Shown here: piece by piece, positions 48,404 through 61,600 of the stretch
Numbering within the stretch: position 1 is the stretch's first letter
Layout of the letters: the number at the start of each line of letters is the position of its first letter
DNA from: Beaufortia kweichowensis
Taxonomy: Eukaryota > Chordata > Actinopteri > Cypriniformes > Gastromyzontidae
DNA: 64,000 bases
NCBI GenBank assembly: GCA_019155185.1
Contig: CM032807.1
Span: 11,188,700-11,252,699 of the forward strand
Direction: 5' to 3'
Translations under genes and position numbers: made by a program
The notes under the pieces: model-generated
The model's database searches: none
What the model saw: only the letters and a program-made list of their open reading frames with translations
What the model was told of the DNA's origin: nothing

Positions 48404-49796
48404 ATAAGAACATTTTAGAACAAGATGTAAAATGGGATGTCACACCATGTGTGTGTGTGTGTTTTTAAGGAGTCCCCTGTTGCTAGTGTTAATTCTCATT
48501 GACTGAATGAGGGAAGCTGTAGGTCAATGACTCTCAAAGGAACCAAACCATCTGATAGGTCGTTGGATGATGTAATGCCCACCTCGTTAAAACACAAAGA
48601 GAATTAAAGAGATTTATTCTTATTATGTCATAAGAAGGTCATGTTCCCTCTTATAGCACAAAAAATAAATAAAACGAAAATAAGTTTGATTAAGCAGCCC
48701 AGTGAGACAGGTTCAGAAAAGTCTGTTATTCTTTTGGGGACCAATAGTGGTATGTTTGGGAACATATTGAGTTACAGTAAATAGTACACCTGTGGTTTCT
48801 ATTGATAACCTGACCTTCAAAGCATAAAGGGCATATAGTTTAATTATTTGTTTACATCTCTATTTGATTTGATGGATAGTGAAGAATTACAGAAATTAGA
48901 AAAACAACTCAAGTTGGTTCGCCTTAAGTACTGCTGTGCCATATGTTGGGGAGCTGCCCACAAGACTACTTCTATTTTATTAACTTTTTATCAGTCCCAG
49001 ATACTGAGGAAGTGCCATAAATCCACACTTAAGGCCAATGAGGTAAAATGAGAATGTGTACCTACATTCCTACATGCCAGCACACATGCATACAAACACA
49101 CACACACTAACAAGCCTTTTTGGAAACGTGAAGCTCCTGCGTTTCATGACTGCTGTTCAGGGGAGTTAAAACAACTCCCAGGGCGTAAATGGTGGTCCAG
49201 AAGCACCCCAGAGAGCAACAGGGCCCACGAGAATCTCATTCAGGCCATCCTTCAAACAAAACTCGTCCCAATAAATATGTCTAATGCACTCGGACTAAAA
49301 CTAATAAACTACAGGGAGGAGTCAGTTGATGTTTAATAAGGGGAAGAATTTCTAATGGTAATAAACTGTGTGTGTGTTTGTGTGTGTGTGTGTGCGCTCT
49401 TGAAAGTTAGGGTGCTAATTCTTCACCTGTGTTTCTTTGATTATGGACTCATTACTTGTATTATTTAAGCCATGTCTTTTTGTTCAGTCCTTTGTTCCGG
49501 TATTGTTGTTATTTTGTACGTGTTGGATTCTGGATGTGTTTTGTTAAAGTCAGCCGTGCATGCTATTATCTGCCTGTTCTCCTCCTCTGAAGTGAGGTCT
49601 GTTTCTATATTTGTATTCCCACTGATGAAGTTCAGTAAAAGATTTGAAACTGATATTCTCGTGTTCTGCCTCATCTGATGCACGGTAACAGTTTTACATA
49701 TGGGAATACAATATTTTTTTAGTGCCAAATTTGCAACAGAGGTGTCCTGGGGTGGAGTCAAATTCCCGGCCTGATTTACTGTCCCAGTCCGCCACT
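48404..49796. other. no recognisable gene; (TG)n at 49367-49394
   Basis: Frames at 48848-49051 and an ATG-less one at about 49080-49333 look superficially protein-like but match nothing I know. Short TG runs lie at 48449-48463 and 49367-49394. Confidence 0.5.
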
Positions 49797-49885
49797 GCGT
49801 ACAAATGAGATCACTTCAATTCATATAAATTAGCCACCTTGTAAAACACTTACAAATTGCCATGAGAATGTGAAATAATATAAAT
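49797..49885 (+). repeat. GTACGAATT-type repeat, right half
   Basis: GCGTACAAATGAGATCACTT, TAAATTAGCCACCTTGTAAA and CAAATTGCCATGAGAATG follow the right half of the 22165-22390 copy. Confidence 0.6.
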
Positions 49886-52516
49886 GTAATGTACATTTAC
49901 AGTAGAGGGCTAACATGCTAAGGGCGACTGCATATTTTTAAAGAGATGACATATTTATAACTCGATCAAGATATTTCACAAGATATTTCATTCATCATAT
50001 TCTGAATTTGTCTGTGATAGGGAAATGGTTTAGAGCATATAATGCATTTATACTGGTCAGCACCTTTATGTCATCATTCCTTTATGTCCCCCGGCAAATT
50101 CCAGAGGTCACATTATTTTTTTGGCCATGCACATACCCTGAGGCTCAGGAAACGGGTCAAATGTTGAATACTGCCCATTTCATAACACTATACAAAAAGT
50201 AAACATGTCATATGAGTTTATAGATTTATGGATATATGGATGGATTTATGGATCAGTAGGGCTGTTATAAATAAAATAGTATACAGTAATTATATATTGT
50301 TCTAATTAATCAAAACATGATTGACGTTATTGTAAAAGAATATATGCATAACTGAACATAACTTACAAATTTCTAATATTTATGATGACCACATCATGAC
50401 TTTTGCATTAGTCAGCAGTTGTCCTGCAAAGTTTAGACTATTAATCATTTAGTTTTAAATCTCCTTAGTTTATTAAAATCAGGTTCACATTAGTCATAAA
50501 TCCACCACCATTGCATATTTTATCCTGGTCAGCACTAAATGTATCCATGGCCAATATCTTATCAGCCATAATTCTCTTTCTGGTCATCTCTGCTGCTCAG
50601 TTACCAAACAAAAGCAGCTGGTTTTCGTTACATGGGAAAAATTCAGCAGAGATTAATGTTTAGGAAATGACCTCATCAAAACAAATGACCAGCACTCCTT
50701 TAGATTATGCAATTGTTCTACATCATTCTTTCAAACTTTTGAACTTTGAAATTACAACGTGCTTAACAAAATCAATTTTGCAATAAAACATCTTAAATCT
50801 TTCATTTTAAAGTCTCTGTCACACACGGGTGTCACAACTTGTTGTCGATTAGATTGTCTTTTTTGACCAATTGACCCTTTATTACCAACCAGGCCATTTA
50901 ATGACCATTTACAGAATACGTTTGTTTTTGATGGAACTGTTTACAAAGATTATCTGTGATAAACTAAAACATCTTTCAAAGGCACTTAAAGACGGAAAAA
51001 AGACATCTAACTAATAAAAACTAATCTGAGGCTTTGAGGAGATTCCAGACAGGATTTTCACTAGCTTTTGAAGGCATGTTTATGAGCTAAGATTTGGAGG
51101 GCGAGATGAGTGAGTCAGAGTTTGTTGATCTCTGATTAATTTGTACGATGAAAGCCTTCCTGCGATGATCGACTGACAGATCACCACTCACTTTATAGAC
51201 GCCTTCCCGTCGGATAATCACAGTAAAGTTTGAAATAACAAGTTACACAAACAAGGATTTACTTTACAGGATGTTAACAGGATTTGTGAATCTCTGATTT
51301 ATTGCATGAAGACAACCTTTGACCTTTTGTGAAACTCTATGCTACTTAACTCGAAGCAAATGCAGTTAAATGAAGCTTGTGTGAGAACTGTATGTCTGGT
51401 AAAGTTTAAGTTTGAAAGTAAGAGCATTTGTGGCATCATAATAATTTGATTGCTCATGAAACTAAAAGTTTATTTGTGTGCATTTCAGATCTAATATACC
51501 TTTTGAATCTTTTATTGGGATTCTGTGATGTAATGGGCATCACTTCCATGAAAGGAGGATATCTACAATAGTTGCCTTTCTTCACAATTACCATCAAGAG
51601 ATTGTGTTTTTCAACGTGGTCTGTTTATCTCCCATCAAGTAAACCATTAGGAACCATAGCCAAATACCAAACACTCTCCATGTGGTATAAAAGCACAGAG
51701 AGCTCTTTCTAATCTCTCTTCTTTACTTCACATTTTTCATGCTTAAGACTCTTTCTCTCTCTCCTAAGGAGTAGTTATTATTTCCCAGTTTCCAACACTT
51801 TTTATGGCAAGAGCTATACCATGTGGATTTTCTGTGGCATCTTTACACACAAAATATATAGTAGCATTAACCTCTCTGTTAGAATTTGTAACCCACAGGT
51901 GCAAAGATTACATCACTGGGCTTTATTCCAAAAAGATTGGTCAGGTTTGGATAAATTCATTCATGCATCGGGTAAGAGAACACTTCGTAGCTATTATGGC
52001 TGTTTTTCAAAAATGTTGCGTAGTGAATCTTGTTGAAATTTATTTCCTGGCATCTGAAATTTTGCACATGTAGTGTGTCATGTTTTTGGCCTTGAGCTAT
52101 GGCAGTGTTGTGCTCTGGGGTATAAAGCAGTTTAAACCATGGCTTGGCAACTTTGTGCTTCCTCTAGAGGGCCTTTCTGTTGGATTTGCCTCTCTAAATC
52201 ACACACAGCATGGCCCCACAGACCCTCTGTTTGTTATTCCGTGGGAATTGAAGGCCGTAAAGGTAGACGTGGACGTCTTCCTGTAGGTGCACACTTCTGT
52301 GTGTTTTTGTATGACTGATATCTGCATCAAAAAGAGACCCATAGGGACAAATCACAAATGAGATCTCCTTAACATCTCAGTTTTGTTTTTAGACAGTAAA
52401 AATATCAAATTGGGACCTTTGGTGAAGTGTCTTACTTTTTAAATCACATTCTAGATCTCATACGCTAATCTCACACATTCTATCTCCATAATTTTAGCAG
52501 AGATGTCAACAATGAG
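49886..52516. other. no recognisable gene
   Basis: A TATAAAAG at 51686-51693 lies 111 bases before the ATG of an 89-codon frame (51804-52073), but nothing supports a real gene. Confidence 0.45.
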
Positions 52517-52915
52517 TTAACCTGTTACCTGTCACCGAACGGTTCCACATTTCACTTTTCATTTTAATATTTCATAGTTGAATTTTAATCGAATCATGAA
52601 AAGCTATATACTGATGGAAAGATCCAAGACTCCAAAAATTTTCATACAATAAAGTTCATGTGAATGTTGTTTTTAAAAATATCTAAAATAAAGAAAAAAA
52701 AAACAATTGTTTAAATATCTAAAATGTAAATGTGATTTTTTAATTTAATGTTAATGTTGTTAACTGTGTTATTTTTTATAAAATAATTTTTATTAAGTTT
52801 ATATAATATATTTATTAAATATCTAATATCTAAAAATTTAAATAATTGTAGTTCATATAGTGCATTTTCATGTGTATACTCAATTTCTGCGATGACAATC
52901 AGATGACAGTTGGGT
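52517..52915 (+). mobile_element. TTAA MITE copy E, right end lost
   Basis: TTAACCTGTTACCTGTCACC at 52517, then TTTAATATTTCATAGTTGAA, CTGATGGAAAGATCC and CATTTTCATGTGTATACTC. The right end fades into ATGACAGTTGGG without TTAA. Confidence 0.8.
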
Positions 52916-54168
52916 TTGTCCCTTTCGACCCAATAATGGGTTAAAAATGTTATTTATTATTTATAAAATATTTTTTATTCATGTTTTATTTAGTAAGTTA
53001 CGCACATTTACAACAACTTTTTTTACATTTATTTCTCCTTTTTGAAAGACATGAGACAAATATGATCCTTCAACGAGCACAGACATGAACTCTATAAATC
53101 TCCGGAGCTTTGAAGAAGCAACCTGTGAGCAATACAGCTTTGCTGTCGACTGTGATTGGCCCAATGACTTTCAATTACGTGATAATCAGAGCCGACAAAT
53201 GTTCTCCCGAACAACAAATTATTACGCAACCAATAAATGCAAGCCAGTGCTGTAATTATATGACTAATGGTTGTACATCAATCATAAGAGCTCATTGCTT
53301 ATATTGAGCTAGTGCCCTCAGCATGCACTGACCCCCTTCCAGACCTCATGCGTTCTCCAATTCTTGCTAATAACCAATACAAACATCAGCCTGAGGATAG
53401 AGAGAGACGGCAGGGTCAGATAACGGTTCAGTACTGTTTACGTACACGGTATATAACCTGTAAATACGAGGGGGAGGGTTCATCTTCCCTGCCCCCACTA
53501 ACATAAACCATGTGTGAGAGGACAGACCCCCACTCAAGCATGTCAATCAACAAGCCAGGGGAGCTGAGGCCATAATGCACAGACTGGCAGATCTCTCGAT
53601 CATCCACACACAAGCAGGTCTGTGCATGAGCGCAAACACGTACACACACAATCTCATTTAAACATTTATCTAGAAACAGACACTGCAAAAGCATTTTCAC
53701 ACACAGAGATCATAGTCAAACACACAGATATGGTGCATAGAGTGAATCTTAGGGGGTCTACAGCAGATGTTTACACTGGGCTCTGGAGGCTTGTGGGGAG
53801 AGCTGAAAGATGTGAACTGGATACAAATGTTCACAACAGTATGAACCAAATTAACAATTTGCATTACTTTAATGCTTGTTATTTTAAGAAAGAATGCAAC
53901 ACTAACCACCTACAATCTAGCGCGAAGTCATTTTTATACATGTTTTAAACAAGTGGTGGACAATTTGTCTGGCACAGTTATTGTTGCGCTGTTAATGGCC
54001 ATGGAATGCAGACAGTAAGCTTAATTTTTTTATTACAATGGGATGTTTGTTTACATTTGTACTGTTCATGGCACCAGTATTTCATTAAATTATACATTAT
54101 TGCCTTATGCACGCAAAAAGGTCAAAAAGGAACAAACAAAGGAACAAATAAGGTTATAAATTAACCTA
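52916..54168. other. no recognisable gene
   Basis: Mixed-composition stretch; several short overlapping frames on both strands, none with motifs. Confidence 0.5.
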
Positions 54169-54291
54169 AGCTGGGTTGTTTCAGCCCAAAATGCTGGGTT
54201 GTTTCAACACATGGTTGGATCACATATGAGTATATTTTAGCCCCTTTTGAACCTACCTATGGGTTAAAAGATAACCCAGCTTTTTTGGGGA
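54169..54291. repeat. GCTGGGTT repeat, copy 1
   Basis: GCTGGGTTGTTTCAGCCCAA and ATGCTGGGTTGTTTCAACAC at the left; GGGTTAAAAGATAACCCAGC at the right. A common cyprinid inverted-ended repeat. Confidence 0.65.
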
Positions 54292-54420
54292 GTATATGTT
54301 TTCAGTTTCTATAATACTTGCCAGCATAAATTCCACCAAATATGTCCAAGAAAAGAAGTTTATAAATCATACATTTCATTAGGTGTGACCTGTTTACATT
54401 TACTGTACATCTATCCACTA

Positions 54421-54520
54421 CACTTTAAAAATTGCTGGGTTGTTTTAACACATGCTTAGGTCAAATATAGAACTTTTCTAGGTTTTTATGGACATTTTTG
54501 ACCCAAGCATGGGTTCAGAG
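54421..54520. repeat. GCTGGGTT repeat, copy 2 (short)
   Basis: ATTGCTGGGTTGTTTTAACA, then GACCCAAGCATGGGTTC; same family as 54169-54291, 130 bases downstream. Confidence 0.6.
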
Positions 54521-55366
54521 TTCCCCTTATTGTCTCATATTTTAACCAGTGGTTCCAGATCTTTTACTATCAAGGCTTTTATGCACTTTCTACCATGATC
54601 AAAGTCAACTAACCACCACAGATACACATCTAAATGCAAACAGAGAATAATTCATAATGAAACACTTCTGATGGGTTTATCTTCTTTATTGCTAAAATAG
54701 ACATATTGATGATAATGATTATGTAACTCTGTCATAAGACCGAAGAAAATGAGAGACAATGATAACTATGTTGTTTGATATGAATTTTTATATCATAAGT
54801 GTGACAGATGTGCTGATCATCACAACATCATTTAAAAGCCTTTGAGACCTGATTGGTTCCAGCAGCATGAGTCATGAGAATCAAACAGAAGTTGGCTGAT
54901 TGTGTAAATGTAGTTTTTTTGTTTGGATTAACTGAACGCATAGGGGGTTCACACAGACGAATGTTTCTGCTTAAGAATCATCCGCTGTTAGATGTAAATC
55001 AAGACTGTGTATGCTTATACTGTATTTATAACTGCATGAGATAAGGACAAGAACGCGATATTCTTCCTCTTGTGTATTCTATGAGCAACAAACAGTTACA
55101 GATGTTGGCTGGTTATGATAAACACAATGGTTATGCTAGAACTTCTCTAAAGCAGCATTTTTATTCATTAACTTCTGAGCAATCAAACATCATGTCACTA
55201 CAATACTAAAGCTGCAGTTTGATTTTGATTTTTAACCAAAAAAAGTTACAGATTGCAGCTTTTAGTAATAAAATAAAACATTAAAAAGTAGTAAAAAGAC
55301 TATGTCCCAAACCTGTAGAAAAACTATACTATTCAATATCAAATAATGGGACATTTTGTAGCCTCT

Positions 55367-55654
55367 TGTTACCGGGGTACCGTGTAGACACAGGAGTCGC
55401 GGAGACTAGAATACTTCAGAAACACTTCTACTAGGAACAAACACAAGGAATACATCCAATGGAATACTAGGAACTTCACACGATATCACATAAACTAACA
55501 TCAACACTCAGTAAAGGACACATGGCTTAAATAATAGTCCATAATGACGGTGAACAGGTGCCAGTGATCACAAATGACGAGTGATGGGGAACAGGTGAGT
55601 GGAGTGCAAGGAATTATGGGTAATGGAGTCCAAGGGAAGCATGAGGCTGTGACA
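55367..55654 (-). mobile_element. solo LTR, gypsy type
   Basis: Starts TGTTACCGGGG, ends GCTGTGACA (plus strand), with a perfect 5-bp duplication CCTCT (55362-55366 and 55655-55659). Orientation minus by similarity to the LTR at 39378-39710: GTGCAAGGAATTATGGG and AATGGAGTCCAAGGGAAGC against the equivalent words there. A solo LTR arises when the two LTRs of one element recombine. Confidence 0.9.
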
Positions 55655-55659
55655 CCTCT

Positions 55660-57237
55660 AAATGATGGCAATTTCTTTATTTTGTTGAACTAAAAAAGAG
55701 AAGTTTAGCAGATTTTCACAGATACTGGTTTGCAATAATAACCCTACTGCTTTATTTTTCTCAACAATGACTGAAATTAATATAACAATTATTTTTCCAG
55801 CTATTAAAAGCAAGTATCTGATTTTTTGACTCTCATAGCTCTCATGTGCATTTTTTGATTCACCAATGATCACCAGAAGGAAATGCTTTTAAGACACATC
55901 CCCTGTCTTCAATTAGTTGGCCAAACAGATAATCCTGCCCCAAATTCACGCCATTGGTTAAATCAATGTTGCTGTGTTGGACTACTAAGGATACTCAAAT
56001 ACATTGAACGATATTTTGACAGGATCTACACATGACTTGTAGTTGACTCTGCATAGCTTCAGCTTTTACCTTGTGCCTCATTCAACAACGGCACGAGTTC
56101 TGAGTTCAGTAGTAAAGAAGAGTTTGTCCCAGTGGCACCATAACCAAGATGGAGGTAAAGGGAACAGTTAAAGAAGATGATATATTTGAGCCTGAAGGTT
56201 GCAATATGAACAATATTGTTACAGATGCTTTGCGACTCAAATGGCAGTCCAGCTTATGAGCTCTTTTCTTAGTAGCTAATATGCCAGCCAACATGGCGGT
56301 TTGTGGCATCAGATTTCAAAAATATAATGCAAAATTATAACAAAATTAAGGCTATAGAAGTCAGTCAGGCTATTAGAATGATTCAGGTCTATTTCGTTTT
56401 TTTATTTGCCTCAGAAAAACCTGTTACTGTACCTTTAAAATGACAGACTGGATCCTGATTTACAGTGCTGGAGGTTTGTGGGGAACCACCCACTGTTACA
56501 GCAGTCTGACCCAGCTGAGGCAGCGGATGGTGTGGGTGTTGAACCTTAGGCCCCTGTGGCCAGGATGGCAGTCAGGTATATCAACCACACCTGCAGGATG
56601 TCCTGACAGACATGGTGCAAAACCAGTTTGATGTCAGTTGACCAGTTCTACACTACTGTACATGTTGTAGGTTATCTTTTATGCAAACAGAAAACTCCTG
56701 TATTTAGTAAGGTGGAGGGCAGGGTTGGGTACAGGGTTAATTTTTGAGTTATCATAAGGTGTTGTTCTAAAAATCAAAGATATGAAAGTTTACTGTCATT
56801 GGTCCACTCTCATTACCTTTATCAAGACATTAAGAGACTGAAATCAAGGTGAGGGCAGCTTTTCAATTTTTCATAGTAAAAATAACAACCACCCAAGATA
56901 AAAATGACATAAAAAACATATTTACAAAAAGACATTTAAAATGTAATAAAAATAGGAAACCATATATATTTAAAATAATGGAGTGAGATAACATGTAGAA
57001 ATAACATATGATGACAAGCCACCTAGAAAAGACATTCACTTCTGTTTCTCTACTGGTTATTTAAGTAGGTGGAAACATGAAAAAGTAAATTATTAAGAAA
57101 ACATATTATTAATTATTAAAAAAGTATAATCATATAAAGTGCCTCAAAACTCTTCTTACCAGGTTACCGGTGGAAACATCAACAGTCTTGGTAGCTCTTG
57201 CAAAAACTTACAGGATCATTTAAAAACTTTAAATTCA
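55660..57237. other. no recognisable gene; GC-richer patch at 56440-56640
   Basis: The patch has an AG acceptor-like site (56465) and a CAG-GTATAT donor-like site (about 56573), but no frame between them is recognisable. Confidence 0.45.
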
Positions 57238-57362
57238 GTTAAAAAAGGTGCATCAAAGCCCTGTTGATGGTTCTGCAGGTGTGGCAGGTGAAGAACCTCA
57301 AATGGTTCCTTAAGGATCTTTTTATTTTTACAATTTTTTTACTATATTTTTTTTACTGTGTA
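57238..57362 (+). repeat. GGTTCCT-rich MITE-like repeat, copy 2
   Basis: TTAAAAAAGGTGCATCAAAG, GATGGTTCTGCAGGTGTGGC, GTGAAGAACCTCAAATGGTT and CCTTAAGGATCTTTTT match 5622-5830 in order. Confidence 0.65.
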
Positions 57363-58539
57363 GGGTGAAGCAGGGAGTCAGATTTTGATACCAGACCACA
57401 CAAAGGTTTACACATGCACATCTTACACTAATCTCCTACAAATGTGGTTCTGGTCAATCTGTTTGTTGACCTGATGAGGCAGAAGTGACTGTTACTGTTG
57501 GTGCCTGAGAATAAAGTTTATGGTTCCGGACATTTCCAGAACATGTTCTAAACAGGTGACCAATCACAACAGACTGACTCCAAGAAATTGTAGATTGATG
57601 CTGTGATAATGTATAATATGCATAAGCATGAAAATCTATACCCCACAAAAATATCTAGACTTTGTAAAAGGGCATAATCAAACCTCTTTTACAAACTATG
57701 TAGATGCAGCATCCAGACCTGTTTTCCCCGGTAAATATTTCAATATCTGTTTTGTTATTTTAAAATGATGTATTCCCAGGGTAAAATTTTGATAAGAATG
57801 GGCATGTCAACATCCTGTGGCCTGGGTTTGACTGATGTTGCACAATGATGGGTGGCACTGAAGATCGCAAGCATTATTTTATCTTAAGAATAAAGACTAA
57901 TTACTTCACTCTTCTGAGAAATTGCTTTTAGCACAAGTTTAACCAAGCAGAAATTAGTTTCAGTCTGTTCCTTACAAAATTGTTCGCAGATTTGTCTAAA
58001 TAACCTACGGACAATACGGAACAACGTGTTTAATGTGGCTGTTATTTATTCCTCTTTGTTTGTCCAAAATGATCAAAGAAATGTTTTGTTTTTGGTTAGG
58101 CAGGGTTTGTTTTCATCTCCTTCAGCAGAAGGAACCCAGATTTATAGAGGAGGAAAGAGGGAATAAAAGTAGAGTAACGAAAGAGAAAAAAAGAGAAAAG
58201 TTACGCATGATATTCTTACCAGATGCTGTTTTTGAGTGGTTTCTTTTTGAGTCTTGGAATGATGTTTGTTTCTCTTGATCTCTGTCCAAACTACTAATGT
58301 TAGGCAACTCTTCCACCAGGTAGATTTCTGCTGAGAAAATTATATGGTGAACATGCACATCTTATGTTCAGCATTCACATAAATATTTGATTAATTTTGT
58401 ATTACTGTCATTCTAATAGAAATGTGTGGATTTAATTTAACCTGATAAATATCACTGCACATATTGGGCATACACTTAAAAATGCATTATCCGAACTACA
58501 ATTTTAGCTCAAATTAAGATTTTAAATATTTTAATTTTT
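57363..58539. other. no recognisable gene
   Basis: Short frames at 58033-58358 on both strands without motifs; nothing else. Confidence 0.5.
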
Positions 58540-58660
58540 AAAAATTAACATGTTTAATGTTTATTGTTATGAGAATTTGTCAAATATTTATTCTTAAGTC
58601 TTAGACTTTTCCATCAGTATATAATCTGTCATGATTAGATGAATTATATAGAATAATAGA
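58540..58660 (-). repeat. TTAA MITE copy F, fragment
   Basis: AATGTTTATTGTTATGAGAA, TTTTCCATCAGTATATA and CTGTCATGATTAGATG match copies C and D. Both ends are missing. Confidence 0.65.
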
Positions 58661-61600
58661 ATAATTATATAGATTAGATGAATAATATAGAATAATAAAA
58701 AAACATAGAAGTTACATGTACAGTAAGGTTAGAATTAAAGTGTATTGGGGTTTAAACTATGAAATAAACATGAAATGAGCCTAAAACTTTAGAAAAGGTT
58801 TCTTTATTATTGGATTATTAATTCTTGTTTTATTGGTGACTAATAAACATGCTAAATGATATTCACTAAAATATGGGACATAAACAATAAAAACTCGTGA
58901 CTTGATGATGGGCTACTTGAATCTTTTTGATGACAGAGGCTCTGGGTAAACACGTTAATAATACAAATTTTACCTCTGTCTTGACCTTTGACCCTTTATG
59001 TATATTTACCCTTTATGTATATTTATCTATTATGTATCTTGCATATGAGTAAACATACTTCAAATTGTGTAAAACCATTCTTATGTTTCCTGTAGTTTAT
59101 ATTCCACAGAAATCATTGTAATAACAAGAGTCATGTAACATTTAACATCTCTCTCTCTCTCTCTTCTTATATTCTCACATTCTCACACAGTGTTACATAA
59201 CCGCTGGCACCTCTGAAATCATTCTGTTATGTTTACACTTGTGGACATGTTGCCCAGCATGGGCAGATTACAATCAAATCTTTAGATAGCAGATGTGTGT
59301 GTGTATTGAAGTTCCTCTTGTTTCACTCTTACATCATGTTCCAAAGGCAATAGGGTCCATGTGTTCCTGTGGGGCAAAGATAGAGTAAACTGGCCGTCAA
59401 AACCCCTTCCAAACCCTGCTGCTCTCTGTTTTTGCTATTATTTTAATATTCACGATTTTCTCATTTTATAGTCATATTTATGAGTATTAGAAACTACTGT
59501 GCAAAAACTAAAAATTGTTACTAAGCTGTCAGTTTGTAATGAACATGTTTGTGCTAGAAGCTCAAAAAGTAAAGCTTAGCTCTAGAGACAACACAGAGAT
59601 GGATGACAAATATGTTAACCCTAGTTTTCCACTGTTTTTATTTATATACTTTGTATTGACTATTGAAAACTGTTTAATCTCCAAAGGAAGAGGTTTCCAA
59701 GGAAGTGTGTATGTGTGTGGTGCCATATTGACTCCTGGCATCTTCATGTGAATGTGAATGAACATTCCCAGCATCCCAGGCATTCATTCAGACACGCACA
59801 TGAACACTTAAGGTCATCTTTAAATAGCGTGTGATATGTTCTGATGCCACTTTCTTTGGAAGCAGGGTGGGGGCTCTGGTTGTCTGGAAATTGAATTTCC
59901 TGCTGTTCTCCGCTTTCTCCTAGTCCGGATCTGCCTGAGCTACGGTTGGATCATGCCAGGGAGCGGATAGGACGGGAGAAGGCAGGAAATTTCTGGGAGC
60001 GAGGGGGTCAGATGGAGTGCCGATAGCAGGAGCAGTTCTGAACATGAATCAGACAAACTGGAATTTGTTTTACAGATTTCCCAAACTGTTCTTCCTTTTC
60101 ATCCCTGCAGGCATTGCAGTTGGCTCTCTGTCCTGTTGGGTTTTCATGTAAAAATGTGAATATGGAAAAGAGAACATCTGCCTGTCTGCAGCATTCTGAG
60201 TAAACCACATACAAAATTTACCATTGATACCATATTGTTTTTACAGTAAAACCATCATACATTTTAATGGGATCTCTTATTCAAACAGTGTAAGTAATTT
60301 TAGGGTATTTGTATTTGTTCATTTATTTTTACAAAGCTACCACAGTTATAATGTAAAAATGAGAGATAACTGCAGTAACTATAATATTTATTAAATTTTG
60401 ATTACCATTAGTGTTTATTTGTAGTTTAAATTCATTATTATTAATAATTGTATTAAATCACAGGGGAAGAGACCGGATCCAAACCTAATAATAATTAAGA
60501 TCAATAAAAATAATAATTATTATTATTATTATTAGTGTTATTATTATTATTTGTTATTATTATTTATTTACTTCTAAAACATCTTCTAACATGTCTACAC
60601 AGTGTTATGTTTTTCTCCTATTATTTTGTCAAAAGCATTTTAAGCAGTTGTTTATTTTGAAAAAATTGATGAAATTTGAAAACCAAATCCCTTAATTTTT
60701 TTCATCGATTGCATAACAAAATCTGCATTATTATGCTTCTTTATATGATACCATGGTGAGCCTCTGATTCTCCATTCTAGTCTTCCTAAAACGTGTCATC
60801 ATGTCAACATTTACAAAACATGATGTTTTGTAAAGACATTAAATGTTTTAATCGAACAACCATGGGACCTAGTATAAAAGAGCAAGACATTATAAGACAG
60901 CAGGACAGAAATCCAGACTTTAATTCAGACTTCCGTCTCCGAGTGTGAAAGCCTGCGGCAGATCTGGCCAGACACAAAACCGTGTTTAGCTCAGGATATC
61001 AGAGCTGTTCCAACTTCTGAGATCCACTTCAAGTTGTATTGTTCTGCTTTTACTTTCTGGAAACATCTCATTCACCTGGAAATCACTAACATCCTCACTG
61101 CTAAACTAAAATCCATCTGCCATTGTGTCATTGCCAGGTTAGAATGACTGCAAATGCAGTTATTTATTAAGAAATTAAGAACTGCTGCAAGATCGTTATG
61201 TATTACAGCCAGCCTATACAAACATTACATCATGATGCATATAAAAAATGACGAGCCGAGATTTGTTCCCACAGGGGCCTTTAAAAGGCATTTAGTAGAA
61301 AGGTCATGTTTCACACGGGGGTACATTCTCCACGATTACCACATGCCCAGAAAACAACTTAAATATGAGATGTTATGAAACTAGATCTTCCACCGTGTAT
61401 AAATATAACACAGGAGGAAGACGTCCACCCACTCTGAGCATCCCAATTTTTATCCGTGCAGGTTCCTGTTTGGTAGACTAATTTTAAAAGATGTTTCAAT
61501 AATTGTGGAACGGTACATGCAATGAAAGGAAGCTACACCGTTGAATAAACTCTCAAACAAAACGCCAATTTTAGAACGTTCCTCCTCAGCCAACAGACAA

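Noticed and set aside
48848..49051. 67-codon frame ending at a donor-like AATGAG-GTAAAA
   Set aside because: No acceptor, no recognised protein family, and the donor match is weak.
49080..49333. ATG-less open stretch of about 80 codons with protein-like look
   Set aside because: Part is a CA-rich simple sequence, there is no splice context, and frames of this length are expected by chance across 64 kb.
51686..52073. TATAAAAG followed by an 89-codon frame as a possible gene
   Set aside because: TATAAAAG-like words recur by chance elsewhere (for example about 60872), and the frame has no motif or termination context.
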